Positions 57,229 through 64,000 of a stretch of DNA of 64,000 bases are shown here, piece by piece. The position numbers and the translations under genes were made by a program. Numbering within the stretch: position 1 is the first letter of the stretch; each line of letters starts with the position of its first letter. The stretch lies in contig JAIYAX010000026.1 in the NCBI GenBank assembly GCA_027488815.1, positions 141,812-205,811 on the forward strand. The letters are read 5' to 3'. The DNA comes from Cytophagaceae bacterium. Lineage in GTDB: Bacteria > Bacteroidota > Bacteroidia > Cytophagales > JAIYAX01. The notes under the pieces are model-generated. The model was not told where the DNA came from and searched no databases. It saw nothing but the letters and a program-made list of their open reading frames with translations.

Positions 57229-58637
57229 TCTTTTTCGTTGGTAGAGGGTTGAATGGGCAAATTAATGATAAACTCTGTGCGGTCGGGCTGTGATTTTAAC
57301 CTGATGTTGCCTCCATGATTTTTGATGATTTTCATGGAAATATCCAGCCCAAGTCCGGTGCCTTTGCCCAGGGCTTTGGTGGTGAAGAAAGGGTCATAGA
57401 TTTTTGATTGAATATCTGGAGGCACACCCGGCCCATTGTCAATCATGTGCACATAGGCACATGCCAGGTCAGTGCTTACGGCTACTTCAATTTTACCACC
57501 TTCTGTTATGGCATCAAGAGCATTGTCGAGCACATTGGTCCATACCTGATTGAGCTGACCCGGCCTACCATGTATTTCAGGCATTTTTTCAGGGTAACTT
57601 TCGGTGATCTCTGCCTTTTTCTCTTTGATTTTATGGCCCAGCATAGTGATCGTACTTCGCAATCCGGCTTTGAGGTCTACAACTTCTATCTCCAGGCCTC
57701 GGTCCATGTGGGAGTAGGTCTTGACAGAACTGACCAATTCAGCTATTCGTCGTGAGGACTCTTCGATCTCTGAGACCAATTGCTCTGTGGTCAACACATT
57801 TTCAACCCATCGAAGCACTACTGCCAGGTGCACATCAGGTACCAGTTTGCTAATTTCTTCGAGGTCAGAAGGTATAATCCCAACACTTACCAGGCTTTCG
57901 GCAAGTTCATAAGGCTTGGTAATGCCGTGCTGTTCCATCCAATCCACAATATCATCTTCTCGCCGGCTTTTTTCCATGAGACTAATGCCTTGCCGATCTT
58001 GAGAAAGTTTATTGAACACCAGTTCATTTACCAGATCAATGGAGTGGTCATCCATTTGAATTTTGATTACCGCTTTGAATCGTTCAGGAGTATGTCCCAG
58101 ATGGTCACGTAGCGCAGCAGCCGAGCGTAACATGGCTGCACTTGGGTTGTTCAACTCATGTGCCAGACCTGCTGAAAGTTTACCCAGCGAAATCAGCTTT
58201 TCGTTCTGTTGCTGCTGAGCGGTGAAATCCCTCACCCTCGTGGTCATATAGGACACCAGGTTCTGCATCAGGGTATAAGAGATTTGCTCCATTCCTTTGA
58301 AGTGGTCTCGGTGCAGGCTGAGCACTTCGCTTTCTTCCTGCGCTTGCCCAAAACCGGTGGCTTCTTTCATTCTGGAGTAGGGAAGAACTCCGGTGATAGC
58401 ACCCGGATCGAGTTGGCCAACGGTGACACGCTGCCCGTTTTGCTCGAAATAAATTTGAAAACGACCGCTAAGTACCACGTGCATGTAGAGGCTCTCTTCT
58501 CCACGGCTGAACAGGTACTCACCTTTCTGAAAATTCCGGATGATGGATTTATCCATGAGCCATTCCAAAGCAGGAGCTTCTACTTCCGCCAAAAAGGCAT
58601 TGAGGCGAATAGATGCCAGAATTTGTTCTTTAGTCAT
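57225..58637 (-). CDS. Cyclic-nucleotide-binding histidine kinase
   Basis: A 470-residue soluble sensor kinase. Residues 1-135 form a cyclic-nucleotide-binding (cNMP) domain with FQKGEYLFSRGEESLYMHVV and a later LDPGAITGVLPYSR. The dimerisation helix has LGKLSAGLAHELNNPSAAML with phospho-acceptor His160. The ATPase part shows VWTNVLDNALDAI (N box), DNGPGVPP (G1) and GKGTGLGLDIS (G2). No membrane segment is present, so the signal is cytosolic. The 4-base overlaps with OsmC upstream and the REC-flavoprotein downstream show strict coupling. The ligand of the cNMP domain is unknown. Confidence 0.93.
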   Translation of the reverse strand: MTKEQILASIRLNAFLAEVEAPALEWLMDKSIIRNFQKGEYLFSRGEESLYMHVVLSGRFQIYFEQNGQRVTVGQLDPGAITGVLPYSRMKEATGFGQAQEESEVLSLHRDHFKGMEQISYTLMQNLVSYMTTRVRDFTAQQQQNEKLISLGKLSAGLAHELNNPSAAMLRSAAALRDHLGHTPERFKAVIKIQMDDHSIDLVNELVFNKLSQDRQGISLMEKSRREDDIVDWMEQHGITKPYELAESLVSVGIIPSDLEEISKLVPDVHLAVVLRWVENVLTTEQLVSEIEESSRRIAELVSSVKTYSHMDRGLEIEVVDLKAGLRSTITMLGHKIKEKKAEITESYPEKMPEIHGRPGQLNQVWTNVLDNALDAITEGGKIEVAVSTDLACAYVHMIDNGPGVPPDIQSKIYDPFFTTKALGKGTGLGLDISMKIIKNHGGNIRLKSQPDRTEFIINLPIQPSTNEKE

Positions 58638-59038
58638 CCGCTTATTTTCGTTGAAATGATATTGGTGCCACTAAGTGTTTTGTGCAGTGGGCATGCATTG
58701 GCAATTTGCAGCAGTCGCTCCACCTGATCTGTTGGTGTATCCTCAGGCACCCTTATTTCACGTTCAAAGTAGGTGTTTGTTTCGCCTGAAACGGTTTCTC
58801 TTCGCATGTTGAGCTTAACTTTTAACTCGGGGATGTTCCAGCCTTTTCGATCGATGTACATGCGCAGCGTGATGGCCGTGCAAGAACCCAGTGCCCCCAG
58901 CAGCCATTCGTCCGGGCTAAAAGCCTCATCTGTTCCACCCTCTGAGAGAGGTTCATCTGCCAAAGAGTGATGACGGCCATTACTGAGCCTGCTAAGGTAA
59001 TGCTCTCCGGTCTGGCTGACCGTAACCTGTACTTCCAT
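58634..59038 (-). CDS. OsmC/Ohr family peroxidase-like protein
   Basis: A 134-residue OsmC-family protein. The two redox Cys are Cys53 in GALGSCTAITLRMY and Cys116 in ANACPLHKTL, both conserved in the family. OsmC and Ohr reduce organic hydroperoxides using lipoyl or similar thiols. The C-terminal half has RVPEDTPTDQVERLLQIA. It is the first gene of the OsmC-kinase-REC/flavoprotein set and overlaps the kinase gene by 4 bases. This supports a peroxide or electrophile stress role for the operon. Confidence 0.93.
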   Translation of the reverse strand: MEVQVTVSQTGEHYLSRLSNGRHHSLADEPLSEGGTDEAFSPDEWLLGALGSCTAITLRMYIDRKGWNIPELKVKLNMRRETVSGETNTYFEREIRVPEDTPTDQVERLLQIANACPLHKTLSGTNIISTKISG

Positions 59039-59104
59039 AGTCTAGTGATGAAAAGTAAATCTGCAAAATCCTGCTCACATGCCTGCGCATTTTCATCAAA
59101 TCAT

Positions 59105-59137
59105 AAAAAAAACCTGCCGACCGGAGTCAGCAGGTTT
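59105..59137 (-). terminator. Rho-independent terminator
   Basis: AACCTGC (59111-59117) pairs with GCAGGTT (59130-59136). Read on the minus strand it is followed by at least six T. It terminates the HAMP-GAF-PAS gene that ends at 59159 and insulates the OsmC operon promoter region. Confidence 0.8.
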
Positions 59138-59158
59138 ACATTCAAATGAAGCTTTCGC

Positions 59159-60511
59159 TTAATTCATGCTCGACTGAAGCGTTTTGATGCGCTCCTCTTC
59201 CTGCAGCTTGTCAACGGTGATGTCAAAGGCGATAATCGAGATTTTCTGAAGCTCACCTTCCAGGCCAAAGATCGGCATGAAGCTCGCCCTCAGCCAGATG
59301 GTATCTCCATTTTTCTTTCTTCTCTTCACATCCTTGGTGATGTGGTCGCCCATGCTCAGGGTATGCCAAATGCGGTCAAATTCACCTGGTTGTTTCTCGC
59401 TTTCAGGGATCAGGAAGCCAAACTGTTGACCCAGCACCTCATCACGACGATAGCCGGTGATTTCACAGAATCGGGGGTTGATCATCACAATGGTACCTTG
59501 CTGATCGTACTCCATCACCATGCAGGAGGTGTTGATGGCTTGAGTAAAGGCCTCCATTTCGTGGTTTCTGCGACGTATTTCATCCTGAGTGGCCTTTAGT
59601 TCTTCCATGTTTTGGCGAAGTTCCTCTTCCTGAGACCTCATTTCCTCGGCCTGTATACAGGTTTTTTCCAACAGATGACGGGTCTTGGCATTGATCTTAC
59701 CGAAAGAGATGCTGCTGGCGATGCTTTCTCCCAGTTTTTCAAGAAACTCAACCTCATAGCGCTCAAGAGTTCTGAATAAGGCCATTTCCAACACTCCATA
59801 CACCTGATCGTTAAGTTTCAGTGGCACCAGAATGATGCAGGAAGGGGTTGCCTCACCAAGTCCGGACGTAATGGAGGTGTATTGATCCGGTACATCGGTC
59901 ATGTAGATGGTTTCCTTTTCCAGATATACCTGACCAACCAGACCTTCGCCAGCCTCAAGGGTTTTTTGCGTGAACTTTTTACGGTTGTAGGCATAGCAGG
60001 ACTTGAGTTCAAGCCCTTGCACCTGGCCCTCTTCATCTTCAAGTACCACAAAAAGGGCACCTTGATTGGCCTCAAGGTATTTCACCAATTGAGAGATGAT
60101 GGAGTCATAGAGGTCTTTCTCCTCTTTATTCGTGTCTCTGAGGACGTCAGCAAAGCGGGCAAATCCTTCTGTAGCCCAATTGCGCTTGCGGTCATCCTCG
60201 GCAGCAGCCTGCAGGTTGTCACGCATTTTGATCAGGGACACCCCCATCACATCTTCCTGACTCAACAGGTCAAAGCTCACTTCGTATTGACCCTTTCCGA
60301 TGCTTTCCGCAAACTCGACCTCTTTGTGAAGGTCGGAGATCATGCTTTCGATGGCAGCCCCCATTTTACCGATTTCATCCTCTGTTTTGCGGATGTTGAC
60401 TTGCACGAACTTACCAAGCGAAAGCTCAGATACCAGCTTACTCAGCTCGATGATGGGCTTACTGGTGGATTGGATCGAGAAACGTGCAGCATACAAACCG
60501 GTAACAGGCAT
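59159..60511 (-). CDS. HAMP-GAF-PAS protein, 5'-truncated
   Basis: A 450-residue signalling protein without an output kinase. Order: HAMP-like linkers (about residues 17-115, with SKPIIELSKLVSELSLGKF), a GAF domain (about 125-265, ending near VYGVLEMALFRTLERYEVEF), a coiled coil (SQEEELRQNMEELKATQDEI) and a PAS/PAC domain (320-445, CVMEYD-like start, ITGYRRDEVLGQQFG). The HAMP region normally follows a transmembrane helix, but here the frame begins only a few residues before it. The ATG directly abuts the T-run of the upstream gene's terminator, with no ribosome-binding room. This looks like loss of the 5' sensor and TM part, so it may be a decaying gene. Confidence 0.8.
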   Translation of the reverse strand: MPVTGLYAARFSIQSTSKPIIELSKLVSELSLGKFVQVNIRKTEDEIGKMGAAIESMISDLHKEVEFAESIGKGQYEVSFDLLSQEDVMGVSLIKMRDNLQAAAEDDRKRNWATEGFARFADVLRDTNKEEKDLYDSIISQLVKYLEANQGALFVVLEDEEGQVQGLELKSCYAYNRKKFTQKTLEAGEGLVGQVYLEKETIYMTDVPDQYTSITSGLGEATPSCIILVPLKLNDQVYGVLEMALFRTLERYEVEFLEKLGESIASSISFGKINAKTRHLLEKTCIQAEEMRSQEEELRQNMEELKATQDEIRRRNHEMEAFTQAINTSCMVMEYDQQGTIVMINPRFCEITGYRRDEVLGQQFGFLIPESEKQPGEFDRIWHTLSMGDHITKDVKRRKKNGDTIWLRASFMPIFGLEGELQKISIIAFDITVDKLQEEERIKTLQSSMN

Positions 60512-60537
60512 AAAAAAACCCCTGCATCGGGGTTTTT
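60512..60537 (-). terminator. Bidirectional rho-independent terminator
   Basis: CCCC (60519-60522) and GGGG (60529-60532) with a 6-base loop, flanked by A7 and T5, giving a stem of about 9 base pairs. On the minus strand it follows the acetoacetyl-CoA reductase stop by 19 bases and ends in seven T, directly before the ATG of the truncated signalling gene. Confidence 0.85.
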
Positions 60538-60555
60538 ACTGGTGAATAAGGATGA

Positions 60556-61305
60556 TCAGGCGACATGTTGACCACCATTGATGGCATAATTAGCTCCTGT
60601 GATAAAGCTGGCCTTGTCCGAAGCGAGGAAAGAAACGAGATACGCAACCTCTTCTGTTCCTCCAAGCCTGCCCATAGGTACTCCGGGCAATATTTTCTCT
60701 TTGATGATTTCTTCCGGGATCGCTTTGACCATATCGGTGAGGATGTAACCCGGTGAGATCGTGTTCACAGTGATGCCTTTATTGGCCACTTCCATCGCCA
60801 GTGACTTCGTGAAGCCATGCATACCAGCCTTGGCGGCAGAGTAGTTGGTCTGGCCCACTTGCCCCCGCTGACCGTTAACGGAGGATATATTGATAATACG
60901 GCCATGCCCACGGTCGAGCATACCATTGATCACGTGGCGGGAACAATTGAATACGGAATAGAGGTTGGATCGCAATACCTCATCCCATGCCTCAGCTGTC
61001 ATTTTACGCAGCACCCCATCACGGGTGATGCCTGCATTGTTCACAAGGATATCAATGGGCCCCACTTCTTTTTCAACAAGTGCTACCATAGTTCCTACGG
61101 AGTTAAAATCAGCCACATCGGCCTGAGCCATATAATAGGTATAGCCTGCCATTTTCTCTTCGGCGGCCCAGGCATCGGCTTTGGCCTGGTTGCGGTAGTT
61201 GGCAATGACACGATAGCCGTCATCGTTCAGTTTGCGGCACATGGAGGTTCCCAGCCCACCGATGGCCCCGGTGACCAGGGCAACTCTTTTTTGATTTTGA
61301 TCCAT
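60556..61305 (-). CDS. phbB: Acetoacetyl-CoA reductase (PhaB/PhbB-like SDR)
   Basis: A 249-residue SDR. Rossmann motif VTGAIGGLGT (residues 11-20), NNAG (89-92), catalytic Ser142 and Tyr155-xxx-Lys159 in YSAAKAGMHGFTKSLAME. The end ITGANYAINGGQHVA and VNTISPGYILTDMVKAI fit acetoacetyl-CoA reductases of polyhydroxybutyrate synthesis, which use NADPH. A 3-oxoacyl-ACP reductase (FabG) is the main alternative; the N-terminal loop GAIGGLG and the YINGGQ-type end favour PhbB. No phaA or phaC lies in the window. Confidence 0.85.
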   Translation of the reverse strand: MDQNQKRVALVTGAIGGLGTSMCRKLNDDGYRVIANYRNQAKADAWAAEEKMAGYTYYMAQADVADFNSVGTMVALVEKEVGPIDILVNNAGITRDGVLRKMTAEAWDEVLRSNLYSVFNCSRHVINGMLDRGHGRIINISSVNGQRGQVGQTNYSAAKAGMHGFTKSLAMEVANKGITVNTISPGYILTDMVKAIPEEIIKEKILPGVPMGRLGGTEEVAYLVSFLASDKASFITGANYAINGGQHVA

Positions 61306-61324
61306 AAACGATCTATTTGGTTAA

Positions 61325-61337
61325 TGCGTTTTACGCA
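61325..61337. promoter_or_regulatory. Palindrome upstream of phbB
   Basis: TGCGT-TTT-ACGCA is a perfect 5-base inverted repeat about 20 bases before the start of the acetoacetyl-CoA reductase gene. It may be an operator or a small 5' UTR hairpin. The rest of 61306-61590 has only the A/T-rich element at 61431. Confidence 0.25.
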
Positions 61338-61430
61338 TCCAATTACGGAAGCAAAAGGTGTTTATCCAAAATTTAATTTCTCTAAAGTTGAGAAAAATCA
61401 GGGCTGACGGAAGAATATTTTGGGAATGGG

Positions 61431-61462
61431 AATTGATAATTGACAATGCATAATTGATAATT
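61431..61462. repeat. A/T-rich repeat, left flank of the four-helix-bundle gene
   Basis: AATTGATAATTGACAATGC followed by ATAATTGATAATT. The same word type is found at 50488 and, in the opposite orientation, at 62071-62182. It lies 129 bases before the S23-like gene. Confidence 0.5.
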
Positions 61463-61590
61463 TTACTATCCAAGTTGTCAAAGATGTATAATGTGTTTCA
61501 GGGATTGATGAAGAATTTACTTTGACTGGAAAGAAATTAGTGATTATTGAGCCGCTGTGTCGATCTTAAATTAACTGAAAATAGCTCATC

Positions 61591-61950
61591 ATGAGGGAGA
61601 ACATCCTTAAGACAAAGTCATTTGCCTTTGCATTGAAAGTGGTCAAGTTAAATCAGTTCTTATGCGACCATAAAAAAGAATACGTGTTGAGTAAGCAGCT
61701 ACTCAGAAGTGGAACTGCTATTGGCGCATTGGTACGTGAAGCCGAACAGGCTGAAAGTACAGCAGACTTTATACACAAATTGGCAATAGCCTTAAAAGAA
61801 GCCAACGAAACAGATTATTGGATTGAACTTCTTCATAGATCAGATTATCTTGATGAGATATTATTCAATACGATCAAGTCTGACTTAACCGAATTGCTGA
61901 AATTGTTAGTCTCAATTATTAAAACTAGTAAGAAGAGGAGAGAAAATTGA
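61591..61950 (+). CDS. Four-helix-bundle protein (23S rRNA intervening-sequence/S23 family)
   Basis: A 119-residue all-helical protein of the S23/IVP-like four-helix-bundle family. The family-like segments are KTKSFAFALKVVKLNQFL, VLSKQLLRSGTAIGALVREA and DFIHKLAIALKEANETDYWI near the middle. Such proteins were first found inside 23S rRNA intervening sequences but in Bacteroidota occur as free genes; function is unknown. Repeats of the same word family flank it on both sides in opposite orientation. No reverse transcriptase is near, so it is not an Avd-type partner here. Confidence 0.88.
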   Translation: MRENILKTKSFAFALKVVKLNQFLCDHKKEYVLSKQLLRSGTAIGALVREAEQAESTADFIHKLAIALKEANETDYWIELLHRSDYLDEILFNTIKSDLTELLKLLVSIIKTSKKRREN

Positions 61951-62070
61951 TTATAAATAACTGGTCATTGAAAACTGAACTCAATTGTGAAATAAATCGC
62001 TGACTCTCTTTCATGCCTACAGGATAACATCCAATATACCAAAGAGTAAACTCACTTTTCACTTAACTAG

Positions 62071-62182
62071 TCTCCATTATCCATTCTCAATTCTCAATTC
62101 TCAATTCTCAATTCTCCATTATCCATTCCCCATTATCATTCTCAATTATCCATTATCCATTATTCATTATTCATTCTCAATC
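62071..62182. repeat. Low-complexity A/T-C repeat, right flank of the four-helix-bundle gene
   Basis: Degenerate copies of CCATTATC, CAATTCTC and CATTATTCATT fill this stretch, including four or five consecutive CAATTCT units near 62087-62114. On the other strand it reads as GATAATGG/GAGAATTG words, the opposite orientation to the 61431 element. Strand slippage is expected here. It directly abuts the end of the phoH gene. Confidence 0.75.
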
Positions 62183-63506
62183 AAAGCAACTCATTCGCCA
62201 GATTAGCCAGCTCGCTTCTTTCCCCTTTCTCCAACGTGATATGAGCGTAAAGCGGATTGTCCTTCAGCCGGTCGATCAGATAGGAGAGACCGTTGCTTTG
62301 GCTGTCGAGGTAGGGAGTATCGATCTGGTGCACATCGCCGGTGAACACAATCTTTGTGTTTTCCCCTGCACGGGTGATGATGGTCTTCACCTCATGGGGC
62401 GTAAGGTTTTGGGCCTCATCCACGATGAAGAAGATATTGGATAAGCTCCGGCCACGGATATACGCCAGGGGTGTGATGAGCAGCTTTTCGCTGTTGACCA
62501 TGTCGGTGATACGATGGTATTCTTTGTCGTTTTCAGGAAACTGGTTCTGGATAAACTTCAAGTTGTCCCAAAGTGGCTCCATATAAGGGTTGAGCTTGGA
62601 TTTGATATCACCCGGCAGATAGCCAATGTCTTTGTTTGAAAGCGGCACAATAGGTCTTGCCAAATAGATTTGTTTGTATTCCCGCTTTTGCTCCAGGGCG
62701 CCGGCGAGGGCGATAAGGGTTTTTCCTGTTCCTGCAACACCTTGAATTGTGAGCAGTCTTACATCCTGATTGAGCACAGCATGTATGGCAAAGGTCTGCT
62801 CGGCATTCCTTGGTTTAACTCCGTAAACAGAGCGCTTTTCTACCTTCTCAATCCTTTTTTCCCGTGAGTTATGGTAGGCCAAAACGGAATTTTTGTCGCT
62901 TTTGAGGATGAAGTAGTGGTTATGGTAAGGAGTCTTTTTCATGACATCCTTCACCTCGCAGCCATTGTCTTCGTACATCTGGTTGATCACCGTAGAGGGT
63001 ACCTCTTCGATAACTGACTTGCCGGTATAGAGACTTCCCAGGTCTTTGATTTTGCCCGTCTCATAGTCTTCTGCCTTAAGGTTAAGCGATTTCGCTTTTA
63101 GCCTCAAGTTGATGTCCTTGGTCACGAGGATCACCGGGCGCTCCTTATTTTGCTCCTTAAGTAAAAGAGCCGCATTGATGATACGGTGGTCGGCCTTGTT
63201 GTCTCTGAAGATCTTTTCTGCATCCAGACTGCTGCCACTTTCCATCAATACCTTCAACTTTCCCTTTCCTTTTCCATTGAGGGGGATCCAGTCGTTCAGC
63301 AAGTGCTCACCAGCCAGCTCGTCAAGGAAGCGAATGAACTCACGAGCTTCGAAATTTTTAGTGTCGTTACCTTTTTTAAAGTTGTCAAGCTCTTCCAGAA
63401 CGGTGATAGGAATAGCAACATCATGCTCCTGAAAGTTCTTGATGCTGTTGTGATCGTAGATGATGACAGACGTGTCAAGTACAAAAATCTTTTTTTCTTT
63501 TTTCAT
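62181..63506 (-). CDS. PhoH family protein with N-terminal PIN domain
   Basis: About 441 residues from the ATG at 63506 (MKKEKKIFVLDTSVI). The PIN-type nuclease domain (residues 1-140) has acidic DTSVI and a later VTKDINLRLKAK. The PhoH ATPase follows: P-loop GVAGTGKT near 257, Walker B-like IFFIVDEAQNL and a GDVHQID switch. The combined protein is a predicted RNA helicase/nuclease (PhoH2-like). The role in Bacteroidota is unknown. It stands alone, divergent from the TauE/SafE gene. Confidence 0.94.
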   Translation of the reverse strand: MKKEKKIFVLDTSVIIYDHNSIKNFQEHDVAIPITVLEELDNFKKGNDTKNFEAREFIRFLDELAGEHLLNDWIPLNGKGKGKLKVLMESGSSLDAEKIFRDNKADHRIINAALLLKEQNKERPVILVTKDINLRLKAKSLNLKAEDYETGKIKDLGSLYTGKSVIEEVPSTVINQMYEDNGCEVKDVMKKTPYHNHYFILKSDKNSVLAYHNSREKRIEKVEKRSVYGVKPRNAEQTFAIHAVLNQDVRLLTIQGVAGTGKTLIALAGALEQKREYKQIYLARPIVPLSNKDIGYLPGDIKSKLNPYMEPLWDNLKFIQNQFPENDKEYHRITDMVNSEKLLITPLAYIRGRSLSNIFFIVDEAQNLTPHEVKTIITRAGENTKIVFTGDVHQIDTPYLDSQSNGLSYLIDRLKDNPLYAHITLEKGERSELANLANELL

Positions 63507-63721
63507 GCCGGGGGTCAAGGTCTCTCTGCAATCAAAAGTGCAAAACAGCATGGGCCTTTACAAACGACCCGGCCTGAATCGAGGGGGCTGTGCAGGGTAT
63601 TTTTTTCCACATGTAACTACATGAAGGCTGGCACTCATTTGCCCGGCAAGAGTAAACTTGGTAATAAAAGTTACATAAAACCTGCCTACCGCAAGTTTAT
63701 TTTGCCTCCTTTACTGTGATT

Positions 63722-64000
63722 ATGATTGGATACTTGCTTGCATTACTTATCGGTGTGGTTCTTGGCCTATTGGGTGGGGGAGGTGCCATCCTGATGGTTC
63801 CGGTCATGGTATATGTTATGGGCATAGAGCCTGTCATAGCCTCGGCAAATTCCTTATTTGTAGTAGGGCTCAGCAGCCTTGCCGGTGCTATTCCGTATTA
63901 CCGCAGCCGGCAGGTGGAATGGAGTGTTCTCTGGCTCTATGGACTGTGTTCACTTTTAGTAGTATTTCTTACCCGCTGGCTTTTAGTACCTGCTTTACCT
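63722..64000 (+). CDS. TauE/SafE family sulfite exporter-like permease (partial, 3' end outside window)
   Basis: The first 93 codons are present; the reading frame is open to the last base. It starts MIGYLLALLIGVVLGLLGGG and continues with ILMVPVMVYVMGIEPVIASA, the family-like N-terminal repeat of TauE/SafE permeases. These move sulfite, sulfoacetate or other anions. TATTTTG about 20 bases upstream of the ATG is a weak promoter candidate. The gene is divergent from phoH, with 215 bases between the starts. Confidence 0.85.
   Translation, partial: MIGYLLALLIGVVLGLLGGGGAILMVPVMVYVMGIEPVIASANSLFVVGLSSLAGAIPYYRSRQVEWSVLWLYGLCSLLVVFLTRWLLVPALP

Noticed and set aside
61591-61950. Diversity-generating retroelement accessory protein (Avd)
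   Set aside because: The protein is in the four-helix-bundle family, but no reverse transcriptase, template repeat or variable repeat is seen nearby.
1-64000. Insertion sequences, tRNA or rRNA genes
   Set aside because: No transposase-like frame with inverted ends, no cloverleaf-like segment and no rRNA sequence was recognised on either strand.

Overview
The window looks like a chromosomal segment of a member of the Bacteroidota, probably a Cytophagia or Saprospiria-type lineage, though genus and family cannot be fixed from the sequence. Three things point there. Four proteins end in type IX secretion (T9SS) C-terminal sorting domains. Several genes are preceded by the Bacteroidota promoter signature TAnnTTTG instead of a sigma-70 -10 box. 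The family set is also typical (PKD-like repeats, DUF2490, permease-DtxR fusion, fused response regulator/thioredoxin reductase, PID-CTERM-like peptide). No rRNA, tRNA, CRISPR array, transposase or prophage was recognised.

Layout. 1-8.7 kb holds ordinary genes: a LytTR regulator, a membrane protein, a lipoprotein serine hydrolase, a SulP transporter, a HEAT-repeat DNA alkylation repair-like protein, an SDR with its TetR regulator, two envelope proteins and a YgiD-type dioxygenase. 8.8-15.1 kb is one 2099-residue secreted protein with 18 PKD-like repeats. 15.2-17.7 kb has a SIMPL protein, DNA polymerase IV and a small lipoprotein. 17.9-21.1 kb is a small AT-rich accessory island with three same-strand genes: hipB-like antitoxin, HipA-family kinase and a lone SIR2-domain protein. 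21.2-27.7 kb is a tightly packed minus-strand unit: DtxR/MntR-type regulator, metal-binding lipoprotein, ATPase, permease fused to a second DtxR-like domain, second permease, thioredoxin-like protein and MnmE. A palindromic operator overlaps the promoter.

27.8-34.0 kb contains a glycosyltransferase, dapD, two tandem potassium-channel-like proteins whose selectivity filter is degraded, a 3-hydroxyacyl-CoA dehydrogenase, fluC/crcB, cvfB and a small membrane protein. 34.1-44.9 kb encodes two more giant T9SS cargo proteins (1462 and 2044 residues) that share a repeat module, followed directly by an 83-residue PID-CTERM-like peptide. 45.2-46.25 kb is a noncoding tandem array with a period of about 153 bp, each unit carrying three short hairpins. 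46.4-50.2 kb has a lipoprotein, an outer-membrane-like protein and an ABC-2 type exporter pair. The 50.2-50.8 kb gap contains a candidate structured RNA and an A/T-rich dispersed repeat.

50.8-55.6 kb has the type IIA topoisomerase B subunit (parE), a T9SS-sorted serine hydrolase and a multi-TM glycosyltransferase-like protein. 55.6-59.0 kb is a redox or stress signalling operon: OsmC, a cyclic-nucleotide-binding histidine kinase, and a response regulator fused to a thioredoxin-reductase-like flavoprotein that has lost its CxxC. 59.2-61.3 kb carries a 5'-truncated HAMP-GAF-PAS protein and an acetoacetyl-CoA reductase. 61.4-62.2 kb is a four-helix-bundle (S23) gene bracketed by A/T-rich repeats. 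The window ends with phoH and the first 93 codons of a TauE/SafE permease.

The best candidates for something undescribed are the hipB-hipA-SIR2 cluster, the 153-bp three-hairpin array, the filterless channel pair, the CxxC-less REC-TrxR/CNBD-kinase/OsmC operon and the candidate RNA at 50.3-50.4 kb. Function in all of these is inferred from sequence only.
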